Source: Scilla litardierei (taxonomy: Eukaryota; Streptophyta; Magnoliopsida; Asparagales; Asparagaceae). From it: 64,000 bases of DNA. The notes beneath the pieces were generated by a model. That model saw only the letters and a list, made by a program, of their open reading frames with translations, searched no databases and was not told the DNA's origin. This document shows positions 42,201 to 53,600 of this stretch, one piece after another. The translations under genes were made by a program, and so were the position numbers. How positions within the stretch are numbered: the first letter of the stretch is position 1; the number at the start of each line of letters is the position of its first letter. Where the stretch lies: positions 64,035,370-64,099,369 of the forward strand of contig CM061134.1 in NCBI GenBank assembly GCA_030789695.1, given 5' to 3'.

Positions 42201-42724
42201 AGATCAGAGACTACATCATCGTCAGACTTGATCTGACATGAGCTGATTGACAGAGACGACTACCGCTACACAAACTGAGATTTTCTAAACTCTTTATTAT
42301 TATATTTGTGTAGTAGTGTAGCGATCTTTGTAAGGAAATATCATACTTGTTTTGGGGTCTTGTCTAGTCTGGTACTAGACAAGAGGGACTTAACTAGTTT
42401 GGACTAATCAATAGACAGCTTATACTAGGATTAGTTTTGTTGAACACCGGTGGAGTAGGGTAATAAGAGCCTGGTAAGCGTATAGTAGGTGCTCTAGCAT
42501 ATTATGGTTGTACCGGTTACATTATTAATCTAGTATCTGCTTTGGGGGTTGGACGTAGGTCGTGGGGAACGACCGAACCAGGGTAAATTTGTTGCGTACT
42601 CTGTGATTGCTTATTATTTACTCTACATATGCTATAACTACCTGTGATTGCTCGTGGGTTGCACAAGAATTTTTATTAGCATATTCACCACCTCCCCATC
42701 TAGGCTTAGACCCATATCCAACAA
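39248..42724 (+). repeat. SirB 3' LTR, split by solo LTR
   Basis: Runs 39248-39397 and 41217-42724, 1,658 bp without the insertion. It starts TGTTGGACAC, with a near-duplicate TGTTGGATAC 15 bp later, and ends CATATCCAACA. The text across the insertion point (GTGATGGA..GAATTTGCC) matches SirA LTR (GAGATGGAGAAATTG), confirming the interruption. ORFs at 41552-42236 sit among repeated CATTGCGCAAG-like words and are not genes. Confidence 0.85.
39398..41211 (+). mobile_element. Solo LTR of the Cop1 family
   Basis: 1,814 bp, TGTTGAGTATTGG...GTCCTTACA, flanked by perfect ATGGA duplications (39393-39397 and 41212-41216). No internal region, so an element inserted here and recombined between its LTRs. 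U3 holds many palindrome-like sites (for example near 39797, 39828, 39852, 40275 and 40420). This is the uninterrupted reference for the Cop1/Cop2 LTR. Confidence 0.93.
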
Positions 42725-42766
42725 TCCTATGTGTATATGTTGTGCAATCTTGACTCTATCTGTGCT

Positions 42767-42768
<2 letters not shown>

Positions 42769-42813
<45 letters not shown>
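42769..42813. repeat. (TA)n microsatellite, left block
   Basis: About 45 bp of pure TA. It continues, in effect, at about 43670-43762 and 46095-46153, on the far sides of inserted elements. The equivalent place in Cop1 (about 35800-35820) holds only short TA-rich text, so the tract expanded in Cop2. Confidence 0.95.
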
Positions 42814-42818
<5 letters not shown>

Positions 42819-43668
42819 AAAGGTAAGCGTATAGTTTTATTAAGTACATAATAGATACAATTACAAATGGTTCCTTACTGGACAGTAAACCTAATAGAGA
42901 GGGGAGAGGGCACAAGCGCCGTCACTCCCTACTATTAGGTCTACCCCCATGCCAGAACCCCCAAAGCAATCACAAAATACACCACCAACTAGGAGGTCAA
43001 TCACAACCAAAGACCCAATAAAATGGTCCAATCCCAACCCCCTAACCATAATCCTTGAATCCCCAACTATCAAACACTTCTATCTCTTCAGTAGTGGACG
43101 GGTCTTGGTTGTACAGAGCAACGCGAACATCAGCAGCTATCTCTTCAAACAGGTGGACTTTATCTCTTCTAACATCTTCAAAAATCCTTCGATTCCTTTC
43201 ACGCCAGATATGTCAAACCATTACCGCTAGGCAGGTTCTAGCAAGAATACTCAGACTTCCCTTAAGCGGGAAGTTTGTAAGCAAACTCTTGCCCACCTCC
43301 AAAAGCGAAGGTGAAACATGCACTGGCATCTTCAATTTCAGCAAAGCTCTGCGCAAAATGTACCTAGAATAGTTGCAATGAAAAAATAAGTGCTCCACAG
43401 TTTCTACCTCATTATCTGCACATAAGACACAATCAGAAGTTGCGGTAGTAGCCCATCTGGAGATCTTATCCCTGGTAAGCAATTTTCCCCTCATAGCCCT
43501 GAGGAGAGTAAGAGACATCTTAGGTATATAATTGGGATACCAAACCAACTTGTGTTCAGGGAAAGCTGGGCGTTTTTTGCGAAGACCTTCACATGCCTGT
43601 TTGAAACAAAAAGACCCCCCAGGCAACCAAGACCAGCCATCAGTTCCAGGTTTAAGAGAAATGCCGGC
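42814..43668 (-). mobile_element. LineM: 5'-truncated L1-like LINE, minus strand
   Basis: 3' end of a LINE on -, bounded on both sides by (TA)n. The coding part from about 43626 to 43046 includes a zf-RVT zinc region (LLTRDKISRWATTATSDCVL, VETVEHLFFHCNYSRYILR) and ends with DSWGFKDYG. One Trp codon became TGA near 43210. The 3' UTR carries the family signature GGCGCTTGTGCCCTCTCCCC, and TAATAAA near the end. No long poly(A). Confidence 0.82.
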
Positions 43669-43669
43669 C

Positions 43670-43762
<93 letters not shown>
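43669..43762. repeat. (TA)n microsatellite, central block
   Basis: About 90 bp of TA with one phase break, then TCTATCTATC. It separates the 5' ends of two oppositely oriented LINEs. Translated as poly-(Tyr-Ile), it fuses the frames either side into a spurious long ORF. Confidence 0.95.
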
Positions 43763-43763
<1 letters not shown>

Positions 43764-45160
43764 ATCTATCTATTCCCAGCTCTGTTATTCGCACTATTAC
43801 TGTCGCTTGCAGGAAATTTATTTGGGGGAAGTTCAACAGTTGGGCCTGGAAAGATTCTTGTACCCCTAAGAAAGAGGGCGGTGTAGGCCTGAGATTACTA
43901 GAGGACCTAAATGCTGCCTCTAGTGTTAGATTAACATGGAGACTTTTGGCGACTGATGGAGTATGGGCAAATTTTATGAGGAAGCAATACCCGACGGCTA
44001 ATAGGGGCTTCTATACAACAAAAGTGATACCTACCAACTCTGGGACCTGGAAATTCCTCCTCAGATATCGTAGCTTCTCCCAAACACTAATCAAGCGCTC
44101 TATTGCGGATGGTACTGATACCTCCTTCTGGTTTGACAACTGGCACCCGAAGGGGCCTCTATATCTTTTATATCATCCTGCGCCTGGGACTGAGGGGTAC
44201 ACTGTAAGCGATTTTTGGGAAGCTGGCGAATGGAGGAGCATTGACAGCATTCGGCCTTTGCTGCATTTACTCCGGCCTATTTCTTTAAGCAGCGGGCCCG
44301 ATTGCTGGTATTGGTCCACTCCAGTTTCTTCCGTGAGTAATGGGTCACAGCTGTCCAGTTCATATTCAAATGTGAGTAACAGGCCACAGCCGCATCCATC
44401 GAGCAATAGTCCAGTATGCACCTTGCGGTCAGCTTGGGAAGGATGCCGCTCTCCAGGTGCTCCCTTCGCCTATTTTGATGTCGTTTGGATTACGAAGCAT
44501 GTACCCAAGATGTCGTTGACACTCTTACGGGAAATTAGGAACAAGCTCCCTACTAGGGATAGATTATCAAGGATGGGCATTATTCATGATGCTTCCTGCA
44601 CGTTATGTGATGCCAAAATTACTGAGAGCATTGACCATTTGTTTTTCCAGTGTGAATATTCGAGGTATATTTTGATTAGAAGCCTGCTCAAGCTTGGGAT
44701 CACGAGAGCGATTCCAACTACTCTCACTAATGTGTGTGATCTGATCCAGTTGCAGTATAAAAAACCTGATCCTGCGGGGGTACTTGCAAAAACCGTTTTG
44801 GCTTCAATGGTATGGCATATATGGAAGCAGCGAAATAAGAGGATTTTTGAGGGTGTTCACTTGGGGAAAACTGAATTGTTCAAAGATATTGAGGCGGATG
44901 TCACCATCTCCCTGCGAAATATGGATTTGGGTCAGGTTACCACCCCCTTTTGCAATTGGGGCCTTATTGATCCTGACTAAAGATATTGTACATGTTCCTT
45001 GCTTAGTAGTTATGGTTGATAGTAGGGTGTAGGGGGTGACGGCGCTTGTGCCCTCTCCCCCCTCTCTCTACTGCCTCCTATGACTTGCTAGCATAATCTC
45101 TTTGTAAATATTCTCTTTTGATACTCAATAAAGATAGCTTTTACTCGCCAAAAAAAATAT
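43763..45160 (+). mobile_element. LineP: 5'-truncated L1-like LINE, plus strand
   Basis: Opens inside the C-terminal part of ORF2 and is uninterrupted to DPD at 44980. Recognisable parts: CRKFIWGKFNSWAWKDSCTP, KKEGGVGLRLLEDLN, SFWFDNWHPKGPL, and the zf-RVT region (CTLCDAKITESIDHLFFQC), then MVWHIWKQRNKRIFEG. About 400 codons; the endonuclease and RT domains are missing. The 3' UTR has GGTGACGGCGCTTGTGCCCT and AATAAAG before a short A run ending about 45158. The intact frame suggests a recent insertion. Confidence 0.88.
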
Positions 45161-45161
45161 A

Positions 45162-46093
45162 TCTATCTATTATACATTTGACAGCGATTTTTGAATTCTA
45201 GGGCTTACTAGGACAAGATAAAGAGGGGTTGAGATTTGATCTTGGTAAATCAATGGTTGAGAATGGATTTTGTGAAAATTTTTGGGGAAAAGTGCCTAGG
45301 GAACATAAACTTTGAAATTAGAAGTGCCTTGGGAAAGAGTGTGGAAATTAAATTTGGGGGAAAAAGTGCATTGGGAAAGATTGTGAAGATTAAATTTCGG
45401 GGGAAAGTGCCTTGGAAACTTAAACTTTGAAATTAAAAGTGCTTTGGGAAAGATTATGGAGAATCACGACCATTAAATTAAACAAAATAAAAAATTTAGC
45501 GTAAAACAATTTAGTGGAACAAACAAATTAGCGTAAAAAACACTGCTATTTGCTATTTTGACGCCCGCGCCAAAGACGCCACGCTCAATCTATTTACGCT
45601 AATTCGGCGACCCGCTAAATTTTTTACGCTAATTTGTTGTCCCGCGTCGAAGGCGCGGGCGCCAAATTTGTTGTTCGATGTCGAATTTGTTGCTCCGCGT
45701 CGAAGGCGTCTGCGTCGAATTTGTTGTTCCGTGCCGAAGGTGCCCGTGCCGCTAAATATTTTAACGATAATTAATTGTTTTGTTAAATTTTGGCTGTGAA
45801 AATAATTTTCGGGGAACAAAGATTTCGCAGGGGAAATAAGTTCGACGCCCGGGCGCCTTCGGTGGTGCCCACGCCGAAGGCGCCCGCTAAATTTTTTTAC
45901 AAAGATTTGTTGTTCTGCGCCAAAGGCGCGGGCGCCGAATTTGTTGTTCCACGCCAAAGGTGCCCGTGCCGCTACATATTTTTACGCTAATTTATTCTGT
46001 TAAATTTTAGATATGTAAATAATTTCACGGGGAACAAAAATTTCGCGGGGGAAATGTTAAATGAACCGTGCCCGCGGGCACGGGTTATGACTA

Positions 46094-46094
<1 letters not shown>
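45162..46094 (+). mobile_element. Probable non-autonomous Helitron
   Basis: The right end has the Helitron hallmark: an 18-bp perfect palindrome CCGTGCCCGCGGGCACGG (46066-46083), 7 nt, then CTAG (46091-46094) followed by T. The likely left end is A|TCTATCTATTATAC at 45162, giving insertion between A and T inside TA-rich DNA, as Helitrons do. The interior has a repeated GTGCCTTGGGAAAG motif (45286-45460) and repeated GCGTCGAAGGCGCGGGCGCC-type words (45560-45975). No Rep/helicase. The left boundary is tentative because it overlaps the possible LineP target duplication. Confidence 0.55.

Positions 46095-46153
<59 letters not shown>
46095..46153. repeat. (TA)n microsatellite, right block
   Basis: About 59 bp of TA directly after the Helitron-like end, continuing into Cop2 text GACTCTAGCATGAG at 46154. 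Confidence 0.95.
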
Positions 46154-46155
<2 letters not shown>

Positions 46156-46693
46156 CTCTAGCATGAGTAATGTTGATATTGGACTCTCATTCCTTTAGTC
46201 ACCTAGAATTTCTATTTTTCATGTGTTTTTTATATGTATTGGTGTGATGCACCTTCGTTTTTTCTCGATTTTCTTTTGGTATCACATTAAATTTGTATCA
46301 CATTCTTTAGACTCACATGAGTGTTTTAGTTTTATTTAGGACTATTGTTGGTGTTTCTCTACTCCCTCCTTTTGAATAATGCCTTTGGGGGAGAGAAATA
46401 AACAAATCATAATTTTGTGCTAAGTATAATCTAAACTTGAATCTAAGATTGAAGTTGCCTTAGATTCAAGGGGAGTAAGATATAATGAATTTGGGTTCTA
46501 AAATCCAAAATTTCTAATTTTGACATCATTTCATTCATGCATATCTTACATAATTTCTTTAATTGATCATTAGATGCCCTTATTTATATTGACTAACTTG
46601 ATTGGCATTTATGTGGGGGGGAGTAAATATTTTTAAAGCACAATTATTTAATTTTTGTTTATGTTTGTCTGACATCACCAAAAAGGGGGAGAA
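46154..46693 (+). other. Cop2 3' non-coding region and polypurine tract
   Basis: No gene. Close match to Cop1 35937-36454, including GATTGAAGTTGCC.TAGATTCA and the tract AAAAAGGGGGAGAATA at the LTR border. It proves that the following LTR is a 3' LTR. Confidence 0.88.
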
Positions 46694-47547
46694 TATTGAG
46701 TATTGGACTTCTCCTTACTTGGTTTTGATGATGAGCAAATATAAATACTTGTGACTAATCTCCTACTTGCAGTTAATCCATTGCCTAGGCCTATCATGAA
46801 GATCAATTAGCAATGGGTATCACTCAAGAATCAATCAAATCTCGTAAAGTCGATTAGATGATCGAAGATGAAGATAGAGCTTCAAGAAGACTTCAAGATC
46901 ATTCAATCGAAAGAAGAGAGCCAAAAACAAATGTAATCGTTTTATTCTTTTCTTCTTTCTTATTAGTATGTAGCTTAGAAGTAGAGTTTTGTTGGAGCAC
47001 ACACACACATCTTCCATTCTATCCTAGGAAAGCATTAAAACTCATTTCCTAGGCCTCCAATTATTAATTCTCAGGCATGTGTATTTTGGAGTTTTAACAG
47101 GCAACTGTTGAACGATTTATAGTCGCTTGTCTCCATACATGCGCCTGAGATTTTTTCTCCAGTCGTCTGTTATGCACATACTTTTTCACTTGTTCTTTTG
47201 GGCTTTCTGCTATTACTTTCATCAGGCGACTGATGTACAATGTACATGCACCTGTCCAGTTACAGGCGTTTGTGACTTGTTAGTCAGTCGCATGTCTCTC
47301 CTTGCCCAGAATTCCCAAGTTTTGCAACTTTCGCACTTGCATCAACAGGCGATGTAAGAAGAATTTACAAGCACCTGCCCATGGCATAGTCGCATGTATA
47401 TGCTTCTACAATTGCCTGTCCAGCTTGTCAAACTTTCCAAGTTTTGACTACTTTTGCACTTGTACCTGCAGGCGATCTAAGAAGGATTTACAAGCGCATG
47501 TCCATGGCACAGTCTCATGTATATTCTTCTACAGTTGCATGTCCTGT

Positions 47548-49416
47548 TGCCTGACTCAAAATAATGTGAGCTAATACTCCCAAGCATAGGAGATCATGCA
47601 AGTAGTACCTGGTGAGTCCAGAATTGAATCCACGGGACAAGTCGACCTGAGATAACACAAGTTTAACTATCAAATAAATTATACGGATGAGAAAACAACC
47701 ACATTTGTGAAGGTGAAAAATGGATTAACAATCGGTATCAAAAGTGTGACTCCTAAAAAGTATTACGGTATTTCGAACATTTGGTAATCAATGAGATGAA
47801 TATGCTACGATTGTTATTTCATTAGGAGTTTATAATCGCTGAAATATCATGTCTTTCATTATCACACAACGCTTCACCCGGTCAAGGCGTGAAGACGTCG
47901 GAAGATGAATCGATAAAAACTAGTTAAAATAGTCGTATACGCATTACTAGCAACGTTGATTTCATTAAACGATGAGCGCAATTATATGTCCAGATTAGAG
48001 AACATGAATTAACTAGCCTTATCAGGGCCTAGCCATAGGGAACATCAATAATATCGACAATGAGCAATACCCAACAAATACGAAGTAGAAATCAACGTTG
48101 CGAGCAATTTCAACATGATTCTAAGGCTAAAGACATGAAATTCTACGATTACATACGCCTAATTACATCACAACCATAGCACAAGAAGATTAGCCATTCA
48201 TGGTGCAAGAAAAATTAGATTTCATATGTGAATACATCTTTCAAGTATCGAAATACAATGAAAAAGCATCAAATACGGAGTATAAGTTCAAGAATTTATC
48301 ACCAAAACTCCAAGATAGACACCCAAACTCTCTGGAAATAAGGAAAGTATCCTTTGGAATTTATCAGCAACTCCCCTCAGAGAAATACGCACAGTAGCTG
48401 CCTCAAAAGCTCCAAAATACGCCAGAATACCCCCCAAAACCCCAGAATACGCTTAAATAATAACATTGCGGGTTTAAGGGGTTAACGGGTTCAAACCCGC
48501 TTCAAAATCGCACCCATACCCAATCCATCAGCCGGTGCAATTCTCGACCGCTCATCAAAGCGGGATCTAACGACAAGGTGCACGTGTGCTCCAAGATTCG
48601 CGCTCCGCAAATTCGATCGCTCGGCGCCCGCATCCGAACCGACTTCGCTTTTGGACCGTTGGATCGTAATCCAACGATCAGATCTTTGCTGCATCGCCCT
48701 CGTTATCGACCGTTCAATCAGCATCACACGGACAGAATTACGCCACATCGCTCCAAAATGCTGTGCTCTTCGACTCGCTTGCAGCTTGATGCTCAGCCGT
48801 TCGATTGTGATCGGGCGGCCATGAATCGGCCGCTTCACCCGCATCCCGCTATCGCTTCGTCTGGACCGTTCGATTGGGCTGGAGATCGCTATGATCTCGC
48901 CACGTGGCGCCTTGGACGCTCGCTCCGTTTCGTTTGCTGATTCGAATTTGCATCATTCGTGGCTGTCGGATGAAGATCAAATGGGTCCTAATTCGCCACG
49001 TCGCCCATTTGCCGCGCCCGTCAGATGAAGCGGGGGAGGGATCGATGGCCGCCACGTGGTATCTTGTATCAGGCAGAAGCGTATTTGCGGCGTATTTATG
49101 CCGTATTTAAGGCGTATTTCGTCGTATTTCAGCATTTTAAAATGGTATTATGCATAGAAAAATTCACAGAAATTAGCACAGATCTCAGAAAAATACAAAT
49201 AAATAGTCGTTGGAATCGTGAGATTGAGACCTAGCCATGACAAATATAAATAGGCAAAAATACTCAATAAAATTCACATTTTGTGCACAAATCAATGATT
49301 TGCTCTAATAAATGATTATATACAAAATACGAACATATTAGAGACCAATTAAGCATCATATAAGCAAAAAATAAGGCTAAATGAGGTGTTAAATATGCAA
49401 TATTCAACCCGAATCA
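47548..49416 (-). repeat. Lard1 3' LTR
   Basis: 1,869 bp; TGCCTGACTCAAAATAATG...CCCGAATCA on +. Near-identical to 51733-53600. No gene; short ORFs (48491-49234) recur in both copies but carry differing breaks. A repeated GGCGTATTT word lies near 49085-49130. Confidence 0.93.
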
Positions 49417-50844
49417 CACCTCCCAACTAGCAATTTGCTAGTTCCTAGCAAAAAGAGCGATGACGTCGAATGATTAATAAAACAATAAATTCTATCAATC
49501 GCTTATGACATGGCTCAATGATACGCTTTTCAACATGATTTTGACTATCAATATACACAATCCATGACTAAGATCAATCACATGATATTTTCTCTAGTTT
49601 AATTCGAATAAATAACATGCAAGCATCGTTTTGCACAAGCGAAAGTATAACACGTCGTTATGTTCTAGTTTTCTCATTTCCAAGGAATTGACATCTCAAA
49701 ACGATCGTTCAAATCATGGGTATTGAAGTTGCTTAGTTTATTCACCATTTCTTTTTTTCTCCTTTTTTAGTTCCGCGTAACACGCATAAAGCAACATTTG
49801 CGGAAAAAAGTATAACTTGAATCGCTCCATCAAATGAGTGAGGTTCCGGTCAATGGCTCCCAAATCAGACGATAATAGGGTATTAGGCCAAAAAGGACCC
49901 CTCGGACTGTACTACTCGAGCCAACCAAGTTATTTATTTAGTGACATACTTATTCATTTTTTTCTTTTTCTTCATTTTTTCTCTTTTTTTCTTTTTTTTC
50001 TTCGTAAGCAACTCAACACCCATTCTTCGAACATAAACATTAATAAGCACGGCCAAATTCCTCTTCAACTTGAAGACTATTCTAATAAATCGTGTATACT
50101 TGCTTTTTTCATCACCGTAGCATGCATGAAATAAATTCAAACTATTTCGAGATATTAATGATGGCAACTGAAAGTTTTCATGAATAGCATATTAACGAGT
50201 AATTCCATGAAGGAAAAATAATTAACTCAAGCCATAAACAATTTTTAGAACTTAATCAATGCATAATCATCCGCATTTGTGGTATGTGAAGGAGTTTTAA
50301 ATGATGAGAATGGTGGTTTATTCTTTTCTTTTGCCTTGTTTTTGAAAAAAAAAATCCTAAGGTCTCTTACACTCCCCCCAACTAAAGATGGACATTGTCC
50401 TCAATGTCGAAGAGGGTACGAGTTTATTCAAAAGAAAGCATCCTAGAAAGCATATAAAATCTATGCTAATGGAAAGAACACACAGTGGTCAAATGGCGGA
50501 TCCCGAATCTTTAATGGTGGAGAAAGTTGTTCGATTTGCTCCTTGCACTCCTCGGCAAGTATCCTTCCTACAAAAGCTAAATTGGACCCCACCAACACGA
50601 CTCCTAGCATCTCTATAACTTGTTTACCAATGTCCTACAAGAGATGAGTTATGTCAGTCCAAATTAGTTTAAAATTCTTCGCCACAAACATATTCCAAAT
50701 ATAGTCATCAAAGTACATAAAATAAAGTAAGGCATGTTGATGACTACTTCCTGAAAGATCTGCACTGCTCTCGGTATGATGCTCAATTATTGGGGAGAGG
50801 GATGAATGATTTTGGGAAAAACCTGGGGGAAAAAGTGGTTCGGG
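49417..50844 (-). other. Lard1 3' internal non-coding region
   Basis: No gene. On -, the PPT TTGGGAGGTG abuts the LTR at 49417. A long purine run lies opposite 49955-50004. A second PPT-like tract AGTTGGGGGGAGT lies opposite 50371-50383, next to the hairpin CATTG-TCCT-CAATG at 50393-50406. The same tract-plus-hairpin unit, degenerate, is in Ath1 near 4656-4690. Confidence 0.75.
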
Positions 50845-51612
50845 CTACATAATGATAATCTCTAAACCCTTGTCCCTCGCTATTTCCTCCTCATGTTCAT
50901 CCAAAATTTCTAGCTCTTCCTCTCTTTTGCACACACTTCCACCCATGTTAATGTTCTGATTTGTGACTTCATCGTGACATGGCTCGCTCGATATACCTGC
51001 AATAGAAGATGAACTCATATTATATTCTTGAAATTGAATTTCAAAAGAATTACTTTCTTCTAAGCAAGTGGCAATCAGGGTAAGATTTTCAATGGATTCC
51101 TGGATTTGCCGACTCCGATCATGGAAGTTCTCTTGGAATTGATGGGATGTTGCCTCCTGTGTCTGAATGAGCAGTTGAACTTCCTCTTTCAAGGATTGCA
51201 ATGGTACGTCTATGCTTTGCTCCCCATGATCAAGGCATGATGGCTCCGTTGAATCACCCTCTGAAGTCTCTTTAATGATCTGATCAGCCTCTTGTAAGGA
51301 CTCCATGTATTTCCACGCCTCTGTCGACGTCATGACTCCCAAAAATTCCTGCAGCTGTGGTCGTAGTCCATCTAGGAAGGACTCCATAAGCTCTTTCTTT
51401 GTGTACCCATGCTGTAGATATCTCGATATTAAGTCTGTGAACATCCTCCAAGCCTGAAAGAAAGTTTCACAATCAATCTGATTAAAACCAACGATATTGA
51501 GCTTCTCCATCCTATGTTTGCGTGCAATATCGTACTCTGCATCATACAAATTGTTTGTGCTATAGAATTCCATGTATTCCAATTTTTTTAATTTTTTATC
51601 AATATAAAACAA
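50845..51612 (-). CDS. Lard1 gag-like protein
   Basis: Open for 255 codons on - from 51612; the more likely start is an internal Met at about residue 15 (MEFYSTNNLYDAEY). Residues about 50-85, TFFQAWRMFTDLISRYLQHG then KKELMESFLDGLRP, match the usual plant retrotransposon gag pattern (a W..F..L......HG..........F..GL layout). The rest is Glu/Gln-rich and likely helical, ending acidic. No zinc knuckle. It is the only intact retroelement gag-like frame in the window and could encode a capsid that packages Lard1 RNA. Confidence 0.7.
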   Translation of the reverse strand: MFYIDKKLKKLEYMEFYSTNNLYDAEYDIARKHRMEKLNIVGFNQIDCETFFQAWRMFTDLISRYLQHGYTKKELMESFLDGLRPQLQEFLGVMTSTEAWKYMESLQEADQIIKETSEGDSTEPSCLDHGEQSIDVPLQSLKEEVQLLIQTQEATSHQFQENFHDRSRQIQESIENLTLIATCLEESNSFEIQFQEYNMSSSSIAGISSEPCHDEVTNQNINMGGSVCKREEELEILDEHEEEIARDKGLEIIIM

Positions 51613-51708
51613 AACAAAAAACTAATAAAAATCCTAAACTATAAGATGGAAGGATCTAACCGAATGTTTCTCCAAACGAACTGAAATCGTAGATCACAAG
51701 TACCGTTA

Positions 51709-51726
51709 TCCCCGGCAACGGCGCCA
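51709..51726 (-). other. Lard1 primer-binding site (tRNA-Asp)
   Basis: TGGCGCCGTTGCCGGGGA on - is an 18/18 complement of the plant tRNA-Asp 3' end. It lies 6 nt inside the 5' LTR, exactly as in Ath1. Confidence 0.93.
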
Positions 51727-51732
51727 AAAACT

Positions 51733-53600
51733 TGCCTGACTCAAAATAATGTGAGCTAATACTCCCAAGCGTAGGAGATCATGTAAGTAGTACCTGGAGA
51801 GTCCAGAATTGAATCCAAGGGACAAGTCGACCTGAGATAACACAAGTTTAACTATCAAATAAATTATACGGATGAGAAAACAACCACATTTGTGAAGGTG
51901 AAAAATGGTTTAACAATCGGTATCAAAAGTGTGACTCCTAAAAAGTATTACGGTATTTCGAACGTTTGGTAATCAATGAGATGAATATGATATGGTTGCG
52001 ATTTCATTAGGAGTTTATAATCGCTGAAATATCATGTCTTTCAATATCACACAACACTTCACCCGGTCAAGGCGTGAGACGTCAGAAGATGAATCGATAA
52101 AAACTAGTTAAAATAGCCATATACACATTACTAGCAACGTTGATTTCATTAAACGATGAGCGCAATAATATGTCCAGATTAGAGAACATGAATTAACTAG
52201 CCTTATCAGGTCCTAGCCATAGGGAACATCAATAATATCGAAAATGAGCAATACCCAACAAATACGAAGTAGAAATCAACGTTACGAGCAATTTCAACAT
52301 GATTCTAAGGCTAAAGACATGAAATTTTATGATTACATACTCCTAATTACATCACAACCATAGCACAAGAAGATTAGCCATTCATGGTGCAAGAAAAATT
52401 AGATTTCATAGGTGAATACATCGTTCAAGTATTGAAATACAATGAAAAAGCACCAAATACGGTGTATAAGTTCAAGAATTTATCACCAAAACTCCAAGAT
52501 AGACAGCCAAACTCTCTAGAAAAAAGGAAAATTGCCTTTGGAATTTATCAGCAACTTTCCTCAGAGAAATACGCACAATAGCCGCCTCAAAAGCTCCAAA
52601 ATACGCCAGAATACCCCCAAAAACCCCAGAATACGCTCAAATAATAACATTGCGGGTTTAAGGGGGTTAACGGGTTCAAACCCTCTTCAAAATCGCACCC
52701 ATACCCCATCATCAGCCGGCGTAATTCTCGACAGCTCATCAAAGCGGGATCTAACGATAGGGTGCCACGTGTGCTCCAAGATTCGTGCTCCGTGAATTCG
52801 ATCGCTTGGCCCCCGCATCCGAACCGACTTCGCTTTTGGACCGTTGGATCGTAATCCAATGGTCAGATCTTTGCTGCATTGCCCTCGTTATCGACAGTTT
52901 GATCAGCATCGCATGGACGGAACTATGCAACATCGCTCCAAAATGCTGCGCTCTTCGACTCGCTTGCGGCTTGATGATCAGCCGTTCGATTGTGATTGGG
53001 CGGCCAAGAATCGGCCGCTTCACCCACATCCCGCTATCGCTTCGTATGGACCGTTCGATTGGGTAGGAGATCGCTACGATCTCGCCGCGTGGCGCCTCGG
53101 ACGCTCACTCTGTTTCGTTCACTGATTCGAATTTGCATCGTTCGTGGCCGTCGGATGAAGATCGAATGGGTCCTAATTCGCCACGTCGCTCATTCGCTGC
53201 GGCCATCAGATGAAGCGGGGGAGGGCTCGATGGCCGCCATGTGGTATCTTGTATCGGGCGGAAGCGTATTTGCGGCGTATTTACGCCGTATTTAAGGCAT
53301 ATTTCATCGTTTTTAGCATTTTAAAATGGTATTCTGCATAGAAAAATTCACAGAAATTAGCACAGATCTCAGATAAATACAAATAAATAGTCTTTGGAAT
53401 CGTGAGATCGAGACCTAGCCATGACAAATATAAAGAGGCAGAAATACTCAATAAAATTCATATTTTGTGCACAAATCAATGGTTTGCTATAATAAATGAT
53501 GATATACAAAATACGAATGTATTAGAGACCAATTAAGCATCATATAAGCATAAAATAAGGCTAAATGAGGTGTTAAATATGCAATATTCAGCCCGAATCA
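51733..53600 (-). repeat. Lard1 5' LTR
   Basis: 1,868 bp, matching 47548-49416 with scattered substitutions. Would drive transcription on -. The CCTGT duplication follows at 53601. Confidence 0.93.

Larger units (their letters stand above)
36740..42724 (+). mobile_element. SirB: internally deleted Sirevirus-like Copia element
   Basis: Contains part of gag with two zinc knuckles (36740-37900), a short unassigned ORF, a 3' region with repeated polypurine tracts and a 3' LTR (39248-42724) split by a solo LTR. It has no protease, integrase or RT, and no 5' LTR or primer site. Gag style, TGTTGGA...TCCAACA LTR ends and multiple polypurine tracts fit Sireviruses. Same family as SirA. Confidence 0.78.
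47548..53600 (-). mobile_element. Lard1: non-autonomous Athila-like element with gag-like ORF only
   Basis: 6,053 bp on -, with LTRs 47548-49416 and 51733-53600, perfect CCTGT duplications (47543-47547, 53601-53605), an exact tRNA-Asp primer site and an internal region of only 2.3 kb. The single ORF is gag-like; no protease, RT, RNase H or integrase. It is a large retrotransposon derivative that must borrow enzymes. The shared primer and the hairpin-PPT module (50371-50406) tie it to Athila, but its LTR sequence differs from that of Ath1. Confidence 0.92.

Noticed and set aside
43532..44980. A 482-codon ORF including a poly-(Tyr-Ile) stretch
   Set aside because: Its first part reads antisense through LineM and the (TA)n tract; only the part from about 43770 is real LINE coding.
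42814..45160. Single LINE insertion with 5' inversion (twin priming)
   Set aside because: Both halves have their own C-terminal coding end and 3' UTR signature, so there are two separate insertions.
48491..53295. Paired ORFs of 90-120 codons present in both Lard1 LTRs
   Set aside because: They recur because the LTRs are duplicates; frames break differently and no domain is seen.
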